In this document: piece by piece, positions 37,101 through 51,199 of the stretch
Numbering within the stretch: the first letter of the stretch is position 1
Layout: every line of letters starts with the position of its first letter
Assembly (NCBI GenBank): GCA_038496675.1
Contig: CM076652.1
Location: 6,663,521-6,727,520 of the forward strand
From: Rachycentron canadum
Lineage: Eukaryota > Chordata > Actinopteri > Carangiformes > Rachycentridae
DNA length: 64,000 nucleotides
Direction: 5' to 3'
Translations under genes and position numbers: made by a program
The notes under the pieces: model-generated
Seen by the model: only the letters and a program-made list of their open reading frames with translations
Told to the model about the DNA's origin: nothing
The model's database searches: none

Positions 37101-40100
37101 AAGTTTTGGTGCAACTTTGGTCAATGTTTTAGTTGCATTGCATGTTGCAATTCCTAAATGGCTTAAATTCTTCATGATTTAAAAGAAAAAAAAGGTTGTT
37201 TGTTCTTTGAGATGAGCTATTGCTTAAGGTGATATTTTGGGTTTTTTGATGTAGGTTTGTGTGAGGTACTTAACTATATACATAACCAGTGTATTACCTG
37301 CAGTAGATTCAAGCTTTTGCCCCCCCCCCCCAAATTTGGAAAAGCAGCTATTGGCACTGGCACAGAAGCTCAGTAATGTACTGCTGTGGATGGGGCCGGC
37401 TGAAAAAACATGTTTAAGCCACTTAAACCCAGTAAGACCGGATTAGACATACACATGTTTCTCCCTTAAAGATCGGATGCGGCGTACACATGTTTCTACC
37501 TTCAAGATCGGGTGCGACAGCCTAATTCAAAGGCCTCCTTAAACCCTAAGACCTGAAACCTCACGCATTTCAATGACGCCACCTCAAAGATGACTGAGTG
37601 CGAGAGATTGCAAAGGCTCAAAATGGTTTAAAGAGGCACGTGACAGCACTCACAGACATATTGTATTACTTTAAAGATGCCAAAACACATTACACACAAT
37701 TATCGGTTTGGGACTTCCATTTTTTTATTCACTCCCTAAAATAGTAATGGTTAATCATCTTACATTCATGGCATTCATGGAGTCATGGCAAATTTGCATG
37801 TGCGCTCAAGTTTTCGGGACATGACCCTTCACCATAAATTTACCATAACTCACCCTAAACCAATGCTTAGTGTTATACTACCTCTCTGTTGGGAGGATGC
37901 CCTTTTGTCCTTTCCCACAGGCTGACTGCTGTAGACGAGACACACACGTCTTCCCCAGTTGACTTTACTATGTACTGTCTTTTTCTTAATCACTTTAGGT
38001 TTGACAAATGACATCTGTGTCAACAGGCTGCAATATACATGAAAAGTGCTCCAGTCAAGTGTATGAACAATTCTGCTCTGTTCAGTTGACACCACAGTGG
38101 GATGCTCTATCTCACCATCTGGGTTTAAACACCTCTGTTTCAGAAGAGTAAAATAGACATACTTCTCATTAAATTACAATTCTGAAATTTCTACAAAATA
38201 TAATATATATAATATGTATATAATGTATCTCTAAGAATCCTGAAACGTTTTAGTTAGTCAGCAGTATTGCTGTGAATGTTGCTGTGTGATGTGCTGTATG
38301 TGCAGATACATACCTAAGGTGTTTTGCTGCCCAACTATGGTCCAGACAATGAGCCAGGGAGAGTTAACAAAGCTGAGTTAGGAAAATGCAGGAATCTGCA
38401 TTGTCATTGAATTGTGTCATCGTCAGTTAGGTTAAAATTTTGAAGATTACATGCAAGTGATTTTTATAGATATTTTTCCTCCACACTGCACATTTAACAT
38501 GTTTACTGTCAGGTCAAAAGAATAATTCAAAAAATTTCTTCATCTAGAAAGGAGAAGATGACCAAGCAGAGAGCAGCCAGATGCAGGAGAGGGACTTTAA
38601 GTACAGGAAGAACAGATGGCACAAAGTCATGTGAGAGAACTGACCAGTTAACTGTTGTCATGAAAAGGTATGTTTTATTCCAGTCCATTTTTAACTTTCT
38701 TGGTCTAATGGTTTTCAAGAAGTTGATATGTCAAAGTGCAGTACAGTATTTTTTGGGTAGTAATGGACAACACAGTCATATATATCATAGTTTGGCTGGT
38801 CTGTGGTTACTGTACGCAACATGTAGAGAGAGGAGAGAAATGCTAAACTAAAATTAAATCTGACACCAGGTCTTTTATTATACACTGGACACCTGCCAAA
38901 ATTCATAAGGTAGTGCTATAAACGTTTAAAAATGAAATGTAAGCAGGAACATGACCTGAGGGGAATTCCTCATTTTGTTTTTTAACCATGCATATGGATA
39001 CTTCTGTAAAGATTTACTGTTGTCTTGTAAAGTCCTGTGGCACCATAAGAAGCTGTTTTGGGCTATGTGGATATATTTTTTTAGAGTCACCCAGTCTCAT
39101 TTATTTTGACTGACAACTGACACTATGACATTTATGTGTTTCATTATGTATTTCACTGCAGGTTGTTTGTATTTCAATTTGAATAACACAGCTGTTTACA
39201 AAATAGCAAACCTATGTAACCAGGTGATCTTCTCCTCTTTGTGTATTTTGTAGAAATGGTATGTATCATAGGCATCTGTGATACTAGTCAGAGTTTTACT
39301 TGGTAATAGATTCAAAAGGAAATCAGTGGTAATGTACGCATCATCGAGTGCAAGCTCTCATTCAGTATTTCTTTCATCTGTCTCTTTGAAAAATGATCCA
39401 TCATTCTGGGGCTTGTCCACAACAGCAGTTGTTACAAAAAAAACTGGAACCTTCATGAGCATGATCAGTTACATTACATTACAAGTGCTGATGTTCAGGT
39501 GAGTTTGACTTGATCTATATACTTAAAACTCACCGACTAATCTGTACATTTTCTAGCTGTAATGTCTGCTTCTAAAAACTGCTGCTGACTTGCCTCCTAT
39601 GTTGAGCCATAAAGTTTATGCGATGTTCACATGATTAAGTTTAAACTGTAATTACGAGTTGTCGGGTGGGGAAAAAATATTCAGTTTAGGTTGACCTTGA
39701 TTGTAATTCTGAGTTGGACATATGCAATTCTGACAATATCTCCCACTTGATGGAAAAAACTTATTATGTTGGCAGAATAACTGCAAATACACCACCGCTG
39801 CCAATTAAATAAAAATAAAATCCATTTTATTTATATGAATATTTATTTCATCATGTCTTGGTTTTCTATTTGAGCACATTGGCCCTCTATACTACTACTC
39901 TATACAGAGAACCATTTTTACTTTCAAAATCATTTTTTTTAAAGACACCCTTATATATTGTACTTTTCAAGAGGAGTTTTCACTTTTGCCTGCTGTGTCA
40001 ACAGCCCCAAAGACATTCAGGTGAATGGCAAGACAAGTGAGGTGAATTGGATCTGCTCAACAGCTCATATTAAAGTTGTCTGGGATGTTGTTTTTCCCCC

Positions 40101-43100
40101 TGCCCTGTTGGGAATGGCTCCAACCCCTACTGTAAAGAAAATAAATGCTGAGGTGGATTTTTTTTTTTTACAAAAACATAAACCCTCTTCTGCTTCCACC
40201 TTTCTGCTAAATATCTTCACACCTTTCCATGTATCTTAGCGATCGCTTTGAACTTTCCACTGTAGTAAGATCAAGTAGACAGACAGTCAACATATAACAA
40301 GGAACCAAGAATGCTTCATTCTTGGGACATCAAAGACACATACCATGCACCATGACCAACTGAGCCACCAGGATACCCACCTTGTATCTTATTAATAAAT
40401 GCAGGAGTTGCTTAGCGTTTCTAAACTAAACCTCTATTAAATAAGTGGTAAACTGCTAACATGGATTCAGGAAGCCAAACTGCTACAGCTCAGAAAGATC
40501 TTGACTGACCTGTTATGACTGGTAGGAATTTATTTAACTGCAAATCAGAAAATTAACTCATAAACCTGAGGCTGTCACAGGTTCTCTTTCACCATCATCT
40601 TATTTCACGAGACTCTTATTTACGGTTTTTAGACCAGTCCAAGTTCATAGACAAAACAGAGAAATTAATTAATTAATACTTACAACATAAACTGTTTGAA
40701 CTATGTGTTGGTTATGGAGCAGTTTAACCTTATTCAGCCACCATTGTTTAAATACAATTTAAAAAATGGCTTCCATGGTGGTACCACTGTAATTTAATCC
40801 ATAGTATTCAAGCCCATATTTTGAAGTTAAATAAAACCAGCTGGCAGCACATATAAGTAAACACAGCAGTTTAGACTCTTGTTGCTCATCATGCCACTGA
40901 TCATATCTTATAAGGAACAACCTTGTCTCAATACACAACAGGCACATGGAGCCTAAAATGTTTTATGTTCTACCCACATGACACACTTGGCATGTACAAG
41001 AGGATCTTTTTCACATTAGGGCCAGATAGAATTATAGCAACAAATCTCAACTGAATTAAATTTTAAGCAAATCTGTGGGATTTGCTTCAGAACATAGAAG
41101 CAGATATAGTTACACATATAACACAGTACTTCAGACCACTAAGGGCAGCTCAGTGGAAGATGTCTCCATGCTCAAATAGCAATGAAAAGATTAGATTTAG
41201 TGTCATGCAGATGGTGAAATTGAATTTTAAGCGAAAGGCTTTAAATCGAGACCCAAGTTTCCTGCCATAGCTGACCTTTGTCAGTATGCCTGTAAAAGTT
41301 GTTTTGCCCTGAACCCTCTCAGTCTCAGTTACTGTCTCAGTCTCAAACTGAAGAGATGAGCTAGCTGGGTTCATATTTCTCTTCTCAGAACAGATTTATT
41401 ATTCACAGCTGGCTGCAAGGTTGAGAACTGACACCACACATTCATGCCACACTTGTTCATCGTGTTTGTACTTAATACTATATATGAAAACTGGTGCAGT
41501 TCATAATCATCGGCATAAATTTAACAGAAGCAAATCTGAAAACAAGCACACTCAAACTTCACTGTGGTCAGCTCACATTTTGAACTGACATTAGTTTTGT
41601 TTCCAGCATTTATGCTGGAAATGCATGAACATCAATATTTCTGTGTCCCATACATCAAGATGCAGCGTGAACAGCTGAGAAGAGATGCAGAACCAAGTAA
41701 GTAAAGATAACTCAAAGTTTACTCAAATTGACAGCTGTTACTAAACTTTGCATTAAATGCAATAAAAAGTAAACGATAAGAACTTGATTAACCTGATCAA
41801 CCACTTGATCAACACAAATCTATAAAATATATATTTTTAACTATTTTGTCTGAGGTCTCCCGGTATCTTTCACACATCAACTTCGTCCTGGTTAACCTAA
41901 TGGTCATTTATGAGGAAAAGCTGAAACAAAAATAACAATAACAAAAGTTATTTTCTTGGGACATTTTTATATCTCTATTGATGGGGAAACTGGAGAGAGA
42001 CAGGAAATGCAGGGGAGAGAGAATGGGGGAGAGACATGCAGTAAAGGTCTGGATGCTCGGGGCTTAACGTGCCCATATAGTATATGCCTTAACCACTTGT
42101 ACATCAGGGCTGCTGTGAACCTAATCAGTTCTAATTTTGTTGTTATTTTTATTTTAGTTTTTAACAAAACAATGCTTTAGTAATACTAAAGAACCAGTAA
42201 TAGTATGGGTTAGATCAATAAGGTTATGGTTAAGATAAAAATAAAAGTCTAACATTCCCTACAACTGCTTAGCCGCTCTAACTTTGGGAGGATGAGCAAA
42301 TAACTTTATTTTGTGATTATTATTTTTTGTGGTGCAGTAGGATCAGTCACAAAAATGTTAGATTATTTCAATAATGAGCATTGTTTATTTGTAAGGGGAG
42401 CTTTTTAATAGTAGCCGCTTAATACTCTGAGATTAGATCTTTTAATTATCAATGACAAAAAGTAAAAAAAAAAAAAAAATTCACAAAGTTTCTCATTTTT
42501 TAAATACTAAGTCATGATTTTGAGTTTCTCAAATTGTTATAAGATTTTTTTTTTCTTTCATTGAGTATCGTATTTCAACAGAACATTTTTCATGTGCAAT
42601 CCGGTGGTGATGTTTGTTTTATTTCTCTCCTCTGTCTCTCTTCTACAGAAGATAACCACGTTTCCTGTGCAGGCATTTTAGAAATGCAGAGTTCAACAAG
42701 GATTTCTGTAAGTCCTTTAGGTTCTTAGTGACATTAGCAGATGCTAGATAGCATTGACAGACCATAAAGTCACATGGCCCAAAGGTTCACTAAGTGAGCT
42801 ATAATGGCTGCCATTTATCTCTCTAAAAGTTTAATCTTTCAAAGGTTGAGTGTCAGATTTGACAATGCATGGCTAGGCATTTTAAAGAGAACAAACACCG
42901 TCACCCTTAGATAAGCACATATGAGTCTAGCTGTGGAGATCACTGTTTATGTTATTCAGCTCATCCACTAATGTTCACACGTGTAATTTGCATTACAGAA
43001 AACCAAACTTCATAGCGTACAATGCTCTTTCAGATGTCAATTTTATAATAGAAAACTATTAAACATTTTAAATACATTTTAAAATGTGTATATGTAATCT

Positions 43101-43753
43101 ATCAGAAACTGTTTAGTGGTCAAGGTTTTAGTCTGAAGCTTATTTTATAATTGAGTCAAATCAGTGGAAACAAATGGCTGGAAAAAAGTGTAAACAGCAT
43201 TTAAAAATGTGCGTAATGGGAACTTGCCATGCAGTTATCGATGACGTTATATAGACCTTTTTCACACCAGCCATATGACGTAAGGTATCGTTGTGAGTAG
43301 TAGTTTATTTCCACCCTGCTGATTGTATTTTCCTGTAAAAAGTACGGTACCTGCTTCTTAGAATTATTACCTGCTTCTTGTTTTGCTTTCAATTAGTGTC
43401 ATGTAAATTACTTACCTCACGCAGTCAACCATTCTGTATGGCCCAATCACATCTCCATCCAGACTTCATAGGGGTAGATGTTAATATTTATTAAATTTTT
43501 TCAAATTTCTTTGAAACCATTTTGCCTTAGAATGCTGAAATATATCTGTTATGTTTAAAAAAAAAAAAAAAAAAGTGACCTGCTTGTGGATCCAAGTTAT
43601 GTATCGTCTCTACCATATGTGTTTGGTTTCATTTTGATCTGAAGTAAATATGTGTCTGTCTACATGTCATCCTGTGGTTTACAAAAAAATATTGCTATAT
43701 TGTTTGTTGTATTCCAGCACCATGCAGACCCACTTTACATCCTGTTTGTTTAG
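33758..43753 (+). CDS. Unrecognised seven-exon gene, 182 codons (hand-built model)
   Basis: Proposed exons: 33758-33799, 38548-38630, 39292-39498, 40005-40036, 41607-41696, 42649-42707, 43718-43753. Phases agree throughout, with no internal stop, and the total is 549 nt. Start MSYLAEEAYAPVLE; stop TAG at 43751-43753; AATAAA at 43827-43832. The best exon is 42649-42707: a long pyrimidine tract with CTACAG before it, GTAAGT after it, and only one open frame, which is the one required by the preceding exon (GTAAGT donor). The donors of exons 1 and 3 are also consensus; exon 2 (donor GTGAGA after CAT), the acceptor of exon 3 and the donor of exon 4 are weak and may be wrong. The product would be small and polar, with a hydrophobic stretch around residues 95-110 and no domain I recognise. 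No signal peptide is evident. Function unknown. Confidence 0.42.
37447..37516. repeat. Two-unit tandem repeat, 35-bp period
   Basis: TACACATGTTTCT occurs at 37450-37462 and 37485-37497, each followed by CCTT.AAGATCGG.TGCG. The two units differ at a few positions. It lies in the large first intron of the unrecognised gene. Confidence 0.75.
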
Positions 43754-43859
43754 CAAACCTGTCTGGCTTGGGCGTCTTCACCGACATTTCCCCGTACTAC
43801 ATCAAACCAATGCTGAAATGAGTTTAAATAAAACAGGTGGCCCTGGTCTGGCTCTGATA

Positions 43860-46800
43860 AATGAGCCAGAAAAATGCCACATGGCTAATTAGTGCACATG
43901 CATGTTGTTTTTCTTCATCCCCTCCTTCCTGATAAACTTTTCATTAAGGGTAAAAAGCTCCTGAAAGACTGTTTGGCTGAGACTGGATGAAAGATGTTGT
44001 ACATGAGCTGAGAGAGCTGCCATGTTTACAACTCCGAATAACATTCCCTCCTCTTCTCGCTCTTCTGGAGGGCAATTTAACACATTTTGGATTGATTCAA
44101 GTGTAATTGGATTGGTAAAAGGCTTGTTGCTGGGCTTGAACTATTTCTTTTTTGTGTCTTATTTTTGTGAGGGTATCCTGGTGTTAGATAACTGACATAA
44201 GGCTTGAATTAGTTTTATTTGGATTTTCTTCATTTTGAGCGGATGTGGTTACCTATCACTTCTAGGGAGCCACAGGACACAGGTGGTGGTAGGGTATGGT
44301 GTGCATGAGCTTCTCCTGTGACATGCTGCTTTTGTGGTTTGGATGATGTTGTTTTAAAGCCCTGAATTATACTGTTATGTGACAGGAATGTACAGTGCAG
44401 ATTTGACAGTCAGTGAAACTTAATTCCAAATTTGTCTTGTCTGCTACTATCAGCATTACTTTCAATATGAATTACTAAGCTGTCATCAGTTCTTTTTAAA
44501 ATTAATTCATCTTCAAAAAAAGTACCAATCAAAACTTCCCATAGCCCATTTTAACATCTGCAGATGTTTTTTCTCCAGCCAACAGGCCACAACCCAAATA
44601 TTCAGTGCACACCTCATGTTTGAGATGCTGAAAACCAGTGGATGCTGCTGCATGTTTTGGTTGTCAGTCAATATTATGTCTGTAGGCTAAGTGACAAATT
44701 GTTTTAGCAGTGATTTGTTACAGTAATTCAGGCTGTATTTGGCTTTTTGTCTTTGTACTGTTACATCTCGACTCGCTCATATATATTGTTTACATCAATG
44801 AGGACAAATTACTTGAATAACTTGTAAGAGCATGTGGTTACATTTTAATGGCCAGTTGGCTACATTTTTCAATACCAAAAGTAATAAGTCACAGTTCTTC
44901 TAATGTCACTTTCATCACTCAGGGCAGCTCCATCAAAGGATCCTTTAAACAACTCCAAAGCTTCTTGTAACTTATTTTGAACATGCACGTCATTGGAAAA
45001 ATCACCAAACCCCCAGGCTCTCGGCATGGAAAAAGACAAAGCATTGTCCTTTCATGTTTGTGTGTCTGTGTGTGTTTGTCAATGTTAGGTTTTTACTGCT
45101 TTTCACTTAGAGAGACAGACATGCCTTTATTGAACCACCTCAGGGAAAACCAAAAGAACACGAGAACAGTCAAGTTATGTTACAGTGATAGAAATGTACA
45201 ACCAGGTCACTGTGTATAAGGCCCCACAGCCTATACAAACTCAAGGACCTGAGGTCTCTGAATCTGAAAAGATGTGCTCTTCTCTAAAGAGCAGCTGTTG
45301 TGAGTTATTTCAGCACCTGTTCTGGCCCCACCCTTTTCCCAGCTCCTCATAATTGGTCAAATAATTTATTTTCCTGCAGAAATTTGAAGAAATGTGAATA
45401 CTCATCATAATCACCCTGCATGGTAATGAAAGACATTTCACAGGAATGGCTTTTTTAAGAGATTGAAAACAGAAGCGTGATCAAATATTTCAATCTGGAA
45501 AAAAACTTCTGATGATGACAATTAAGGCTTAAGCTGGACGAAATATGCTAGGGTATGGAAAAACTACCTCTTTTCATGCTGGGAAATGAACAACTACAGA
45601 GCAATAACTGATGAAGTGAAAAACAAGAGCTGATGGATCATTACATTTCCAGTCGCAGTGCACCACTTCCCACACCCATCAAAATCAGTCTGCCACCAGA
45701 AATCATCCATGCATTGCTAAGAACAAAAGCCGCTCGTCAGATCAGAGGCAGTCAGAGTTATCGTTGTTTGACAAATGATATTTTCATTGGTGCCTACAGA
45801 AATCAATCATCTTTGTTTTGAACCTGTCTAATGTGTTGCGCATGGACCTGTATGCTCATGGTCACAAGCAACTAAATTAGCTGATGCACAGTGTGTTTGA
45901 GTGCTGATGTTCCTCGAAATATACTGCTTCTGGATCAGATAATAAAATTTATTTCTAACTTCATTCAGGAGAGAGTTGGATACCCAAAATAGTTGCTAAA
46001 TAATCTGATTTTAATAGATAATCCAATTTGCTTTAGCAGTAACTACCACTATGTATCCAGTGGTCTAAAACACATCACCCTTTGAGGAAAGAATGGCACA
46101 ATTTTTTTGTTCACTCCCTTTTGTTTGAAGGAATGAAAGGTTGACCACCAGTATTTGCTGATTTGCAGGCGTTTGATGGCACAAGTTTTTTCAAAACCAA
46201 AGTCTAAAAATCAAACTTGTCGATGCATGAAAAGTTTTTGCTGTTTTTTTTCCGCAAGGTTGAATTTGCTTGTTCCCTTCTGAGAAATGCAAGTGAAGAC
46301 TGCATGTACTGTAGCTGTGTGCGTGTTGGAATTACTACATGCCTTATATGCAACATCAACTTTAAGTAGAAAAAATTAAATTAAAATTTTTTTTTAATGT
46401 ATAATTAACAGACATTAACTAGGCATCAGAAACTGGTAGAAAGAAGCTAACTCACAAAATAGAAATGAAAAGTTAAATAAAATATTTATAGCAACAAGGA
46501 TGCTTTACAGCTGTTTGTCAGCAATGCCGCCTGAAAATGTGGTGATTGTGAACCCTGGGACTTGTTGGCACAGCTTGACTCAGGAAGAGCCTGGTCTGAA
46601 TCTGGTCTTTGCTTTTATGTGGCTGACATTCTTTTTGTTTTCTTTCAATCATCATTACGACACTGACAAGGCCAGATTTTTCCCTAGCTGCTGAAGGGAT
46701 TTGACACAGTGACTCTCCAGAGGAAGTATCTATTTCACTAGGTTACACGTAACGCTTCCTCATAACCACAGTTTGACTCATGCTGCTACTTCATATGTTG

Positions 46801-49800
46801 GGGAATCCTGCATTTTTATGCATTTTCATCTGTCTGTCTCAGGATTGTTCATCCTGTGGTCCTGATTTTCGTGACATTTCTTTCCTTTAGCTTACCGTAG
46901 ACTCCAAACAGGACATCATAATCTCCTTTTACTTTAAAACATTCTATGATCGTATCACTGAGGAAGATTTATGAAAACATGTCATAAGTTTTCAAAATCT
47001 TTTCTGACATTTGGAAAACCACTGTTTCTTTGATCTAATCAATGGCAGATCTTCTGAATATGTAACACTTCAGCAGAAAACTTAACCCTCTTTGTCTTGA
47101 CGAAGTGCCAGACTCTGGTCATTGCCTCAATGCCCCTCAGGCATAGAGTTCCCCTTTGAACAATTTTCCTCAGTCCCAACATCATGTGCTTTACATGAGC
47201 AGTCTCATATATCTTTTTAATTGATTAAAAAAATGAACGTGTGTCCAATTTTAATTTGAGGAATGCAGGGGCATGTGTGGTCATGAAAACTGTATAGGAT
47301 AGTGTAAAGACTGTAGTAAAGAGGGTTAAAGGCAGATGCATCGTGGCATAAAAGAAACTGCAACTGGCATGGCCAGTTTTTCACTACTCTAGCTCCTATA
47401 GATACTGAAAACAGTTGAGTCAGAGGTGGCAGTAACTGTCTGAGGTGGCTGCTCCTACATGGAAAAGTAATGCAATGAATGAGTGGTGAACTATGGCTGA
47501 CTAAGGCCCTTTGGCCAACCTCCACACAAAGGAAGAAAAAAAAAGAAACAAAAACACAGTTTGGAACTTAACTTATGCCCCCAAGAACCGCCAACAATGC
47601 AGTACAGTACACTGTGTCTGTTCCATTTTAATCACATTCGGGAGCATAAACACAATTTTAACATAAACTATGATGCATAAAACATGACATACAGTATGTC
47701 ACAGTGTCCATGGTCAACCAAAGCAAGTAGACACACACCCAGAGAATATATCCTTTTGGATTTTGGTCCAGCCCTGACTTTTCTTCTAATGAAGTGTGCT
47801 GGACTATCATTCACACAGATTATGTGAGAGCAGGTCGATGTGCTGTGTTGACAATGGAGCACAACTATGAAGTACATACATATTGGACTAGTCACACATC
47901 ACAAACTACTATGAATTGATAATAATAATCATATGGTGTCAACAAGCAACTCCAGTCTTCAGTGACAGAAGCCAATGCCATTGTTTGATAAGCTTAAGAA
48001 CTTGTAGCTGGTGAACAGGATCAATAAAGAGGTGATTCTGCAATCTCACTTGACCCAAAGGCAACAGAAGCTAAAGTGTGACTGATATTGGGGCTAATAG
48101 ACAAGCAGAGCAGGGGATACAGGAGGAAACAGGTTAAGGAGTCAAACTTAATTTTTTTTCTCTTTTACCAAATTACACAGGGGAAGTAAACTGCTTTAGA
48201 ATATATCCCTATAGGGCAGAGATATCCAACTAGAGGAGGTGGTGAGATGAGAGGAAAAATAAAAGGCAAGAAAATGAAAAACAAAGATGAAGGTGGCTGG
48301 AGAATGACAAGTGAAGACAATATGCCTGCTAGAAGACCCCCTGGTGTTTCATATTATACTGTTTGATGACATCTCGAGTGATGTTTTTAACTATTCTGAC
48401 CTTATGAAGAGCAGCTGTTGTTGAGCTGTGAAATATCACAAGCTACTTTTACATTTTTGAGCTGTGAGCTTTATTACTGTTTCACCTCTGCTTACATTAA
48501 GTCATAGGAGAAAATCAGAGGTCAGTTCTGCACAGGTTTCTATACTTTACTGGAGACTCTCTATTATGAACACTGTAAATTATCTGCAGATGTTGCTCTA
48601 CCCTCTATCCACCCTCCTCCCACTCTCTCTGTTGGTGTCCTGCTCATCTCCATTTCAAACGGTAGAAGTCTCAGGTCTTCCACACCATGTGATCGGTCAC
48701 TATGGGCTTCTTTGAGGGCGCTGTCTCATCTGAACACACATTACATTAAGTGGCTGAATCACTCTCATGTCACTGCGGTTGTGGTCAACATTAACTGTAA
48801 TGCACTTAATGATTGGGATACTCCCTAAAAACAGATGATTCATTTCCTGTTGGTACTATTTATGGTTATATTTTAATTCTCATCCCTGATTTTTCGAAAT
48901 CAGAACAGAATCATATTTTCCACATAAGATGACCTTTATTTAAAACACGGAAAATGTGTCATACGATATAAACAAGGGCAGGTATTTAAACATAATCTGA
49001 GAGAGAAAAAAATATTTAGACAATAAGAATATTGACACCAGAATATTTTATCTGACTAATGGAGCACTTTTTCACCCTTATTTGGAAAGCCATAGTGACA
49101 GAAAGACACCGGAGTCAGGGGGGGATAGCCATGAGTCAGATTCGAACCGGAAAGAAGTTGAATTTGTTACAGAGACATTTTGCAACTATTACCGTGCATT
49201 GGTGTTAGTGGAGTCACCGGTGGGTTGTTAGAAACTAACAGTGGCAGTAAGAGAAAACCTAAGTTTCTGCTCTTTCAAAAACTGGAGCTGCCAGTCACTG
49301 AAGGAGTTGTCTTTGCACCGCAAAATAATAATAATAATAATAATAATAATCTCCGTTAAAACGATATGTTTCTGTTTCTTGTTTTTTTATTGTAATACTA
49401 GGTATTAAATGTTTAAATTTACTAAATAAATCATAAATCAAGGAAAAAATATTTCTAAGAAAAAAGGTTTTTTGAGTTAAATATATATTTATATAATTAA
49501 AACAATTATTAGCCTTGCTATATTTAAATGGACACAAAGCAGTAAAGAGCTTTGATAAGTTTCAGAGGCTTGGAAAAACAACAAACACAAAAAGGGGGGA
49601 AAAAAACTACCCTGAGTGTGGTGGTAGACAGGACACAGGGTCAGAAAGGTCCAGGGCAGAGAGGAAAGGGGGAGTAAAGTCGTAAATGTCCTCTTTCTCT
49701 TTGAGTTTTTAACCCCTATATCTTCTTGGTTGATAATTTGTGGAGCTTAGTTAAAGTCATTTTTAGCAGGTGCCAAGATACCTGATAAGATCATACATGA

Positions 49801-50700
49801 ACCATACACGACACTAAAACACCTTTTCCACTGGTCAAAAAACATGCTAACAATGGGCTTTTGTCAGCAATGGAAAAGGGTACAACCTTTAACCCTTACA
49901 CCCGGGTCAAATGACTCCACAGTAGACTCAGATACCTATCGGCTTTGCCATTGATGTGGACACAACACCCTGGTGAACACACAAAATTTCTCCCCTTTTC
50001 TGCTGTGATGTCTTGAGCGTATCACCTGCATGGTGCTGTTAAACGCTGATACTACGCTGAGCTCAGGGATGAAAGCGTGAGCTGCAGCCCTGAAAGAACC
50101 TTCTCAAGTGTCTCATACTGAGACTACAACAGTTACGGGATCTTCAACTCGGGGATGAGAGTTTGCACGACAGCTAACTCTTTCTTTCCTGTGACCTTCA
50201 TAGTCTTCTTGTGACTGCGTGTGTGTGCTCTGTGACAATGTTCCCCAGAAATGTGTGTTTCCGTTATAACCAGAACGGCAAAGGCAGCTGGTACTGTCAA
50301 TTGTGGTTTTGCCCATGTTTAAAAAAACCTGCTTATACTCTCACTCAATATATTTTGTTTTTGGTGTTTTGTTTTTATTTATTTATTTATTTTTTTAAAA
50401 AAGGGGGGGTAAAACAAGTAAGTCAGTGGTTTCCCACTGACTCTGATCCACTGGTCCATTGTGGCTGCAGGCTGAGCAGAGATAAGCTCAGATGTCCTTT
50501 TTCTCCAGCAGCCTCTTGTAGTTTGTCAGGGGGATCCCTGCAGGGGGGAGGTGTCGCCTTTCCATGAAGACCAGGCTCTACACGCAGCATCCTGTAAAGC
50601 AGCGTCTTTGTTCAGAGGGGAACAGGATTTCAGCTCTGAGCATCACCAAACCTCTGACTTTAGAAGTTAGCTGTTTGCAGCCTGTTGACTTGTTTTCCCT
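43860..50700. other. Intergenic stretch
   Basis: AT-rich, with an (AAT)n microsatellite at 49324-49350 and many homopolymer runs. Open frames up to 102 codons (for example 47217-47525 minus) show no domain or splice context. Nothing else supported. Confidence 0.55.
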
Positions 50701-50739
50701 TCACTGTGCCAGTGAATATGATTGAGGTCAGGTTACTGG

Positions 50740-51190
50740 ATAAAAGCCCATGACAGTGATGACTCCTTGGCCGTCTTTGGTCTTTAAGTACTTGTTGCAA
50801 AGGTTTGAGGTGTGCTTGGGGTCTTTGTCCTGCTGCTGTATAAATTCTTCTTCACAAAGATTTCAGTTTGATACACCACAGTATCATTCTCATTCATGTT
50901 GGTCTCCTTACATGCTGTTACTGCCATGAATCTCAAATTGGATTCACCATTCAATAGGACTTGTTTCCAGTAATCACTGAAATGCTGATATTTCTTAGGC
51001 CACCCCAAGCGTTTGGCCTTATTTCTCCTGTGGTGGTGGTTTAGAAACAGCTTGTTCTTTGAGACCACTACAAGGCAGCCTAGTATTGAAAGTACTTTTG
51101 CTGATTGAAGACTTGTGTTCTTTATAAATCCTAGTTCTGTGACGAAGTTGATTTTCTCTCAGGGCACCAAGCTTGATGTATTGTATGTAT
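50740..51190 (-). mobile_element. Tc1/mariner transposase remnant
   Basis: On the minus strand the sequence encodes NKAKRLGWPKKYQHFSDYWK, the linker before the second DDE-domain motif of Tc1-like transposases. It is followed by VLLNGESNLRF where active copies have a W-S-D-E-S-type motif, so the catalytic Asp appears lost. After a frame change near 50840 comes QQDKDPKHTSNLCNKYLKTK (about 50770-50834), the third conserved block with its Asp. The N-terminal DNA-binding half and inverted repeats were not found. Ancient and inactive. Confidence 0.88.
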
Positions 51191-51199
51191 GTCTTCTGA

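Noticed and set aside
38548..38668. Alternative exon ending at the GTATGT donor at 38669
   Set aside because: Read from the phase left by exon 1, it has a TGA at 38631-38633, so the shorter form ending at 38630 was preferred.
43700..43930. Possible conserved enhancer with a TAATTAG motif
   Set aside because: Much of it is better explained as the last exon and 3' UTR with AATAAA of the unrecognised gene.
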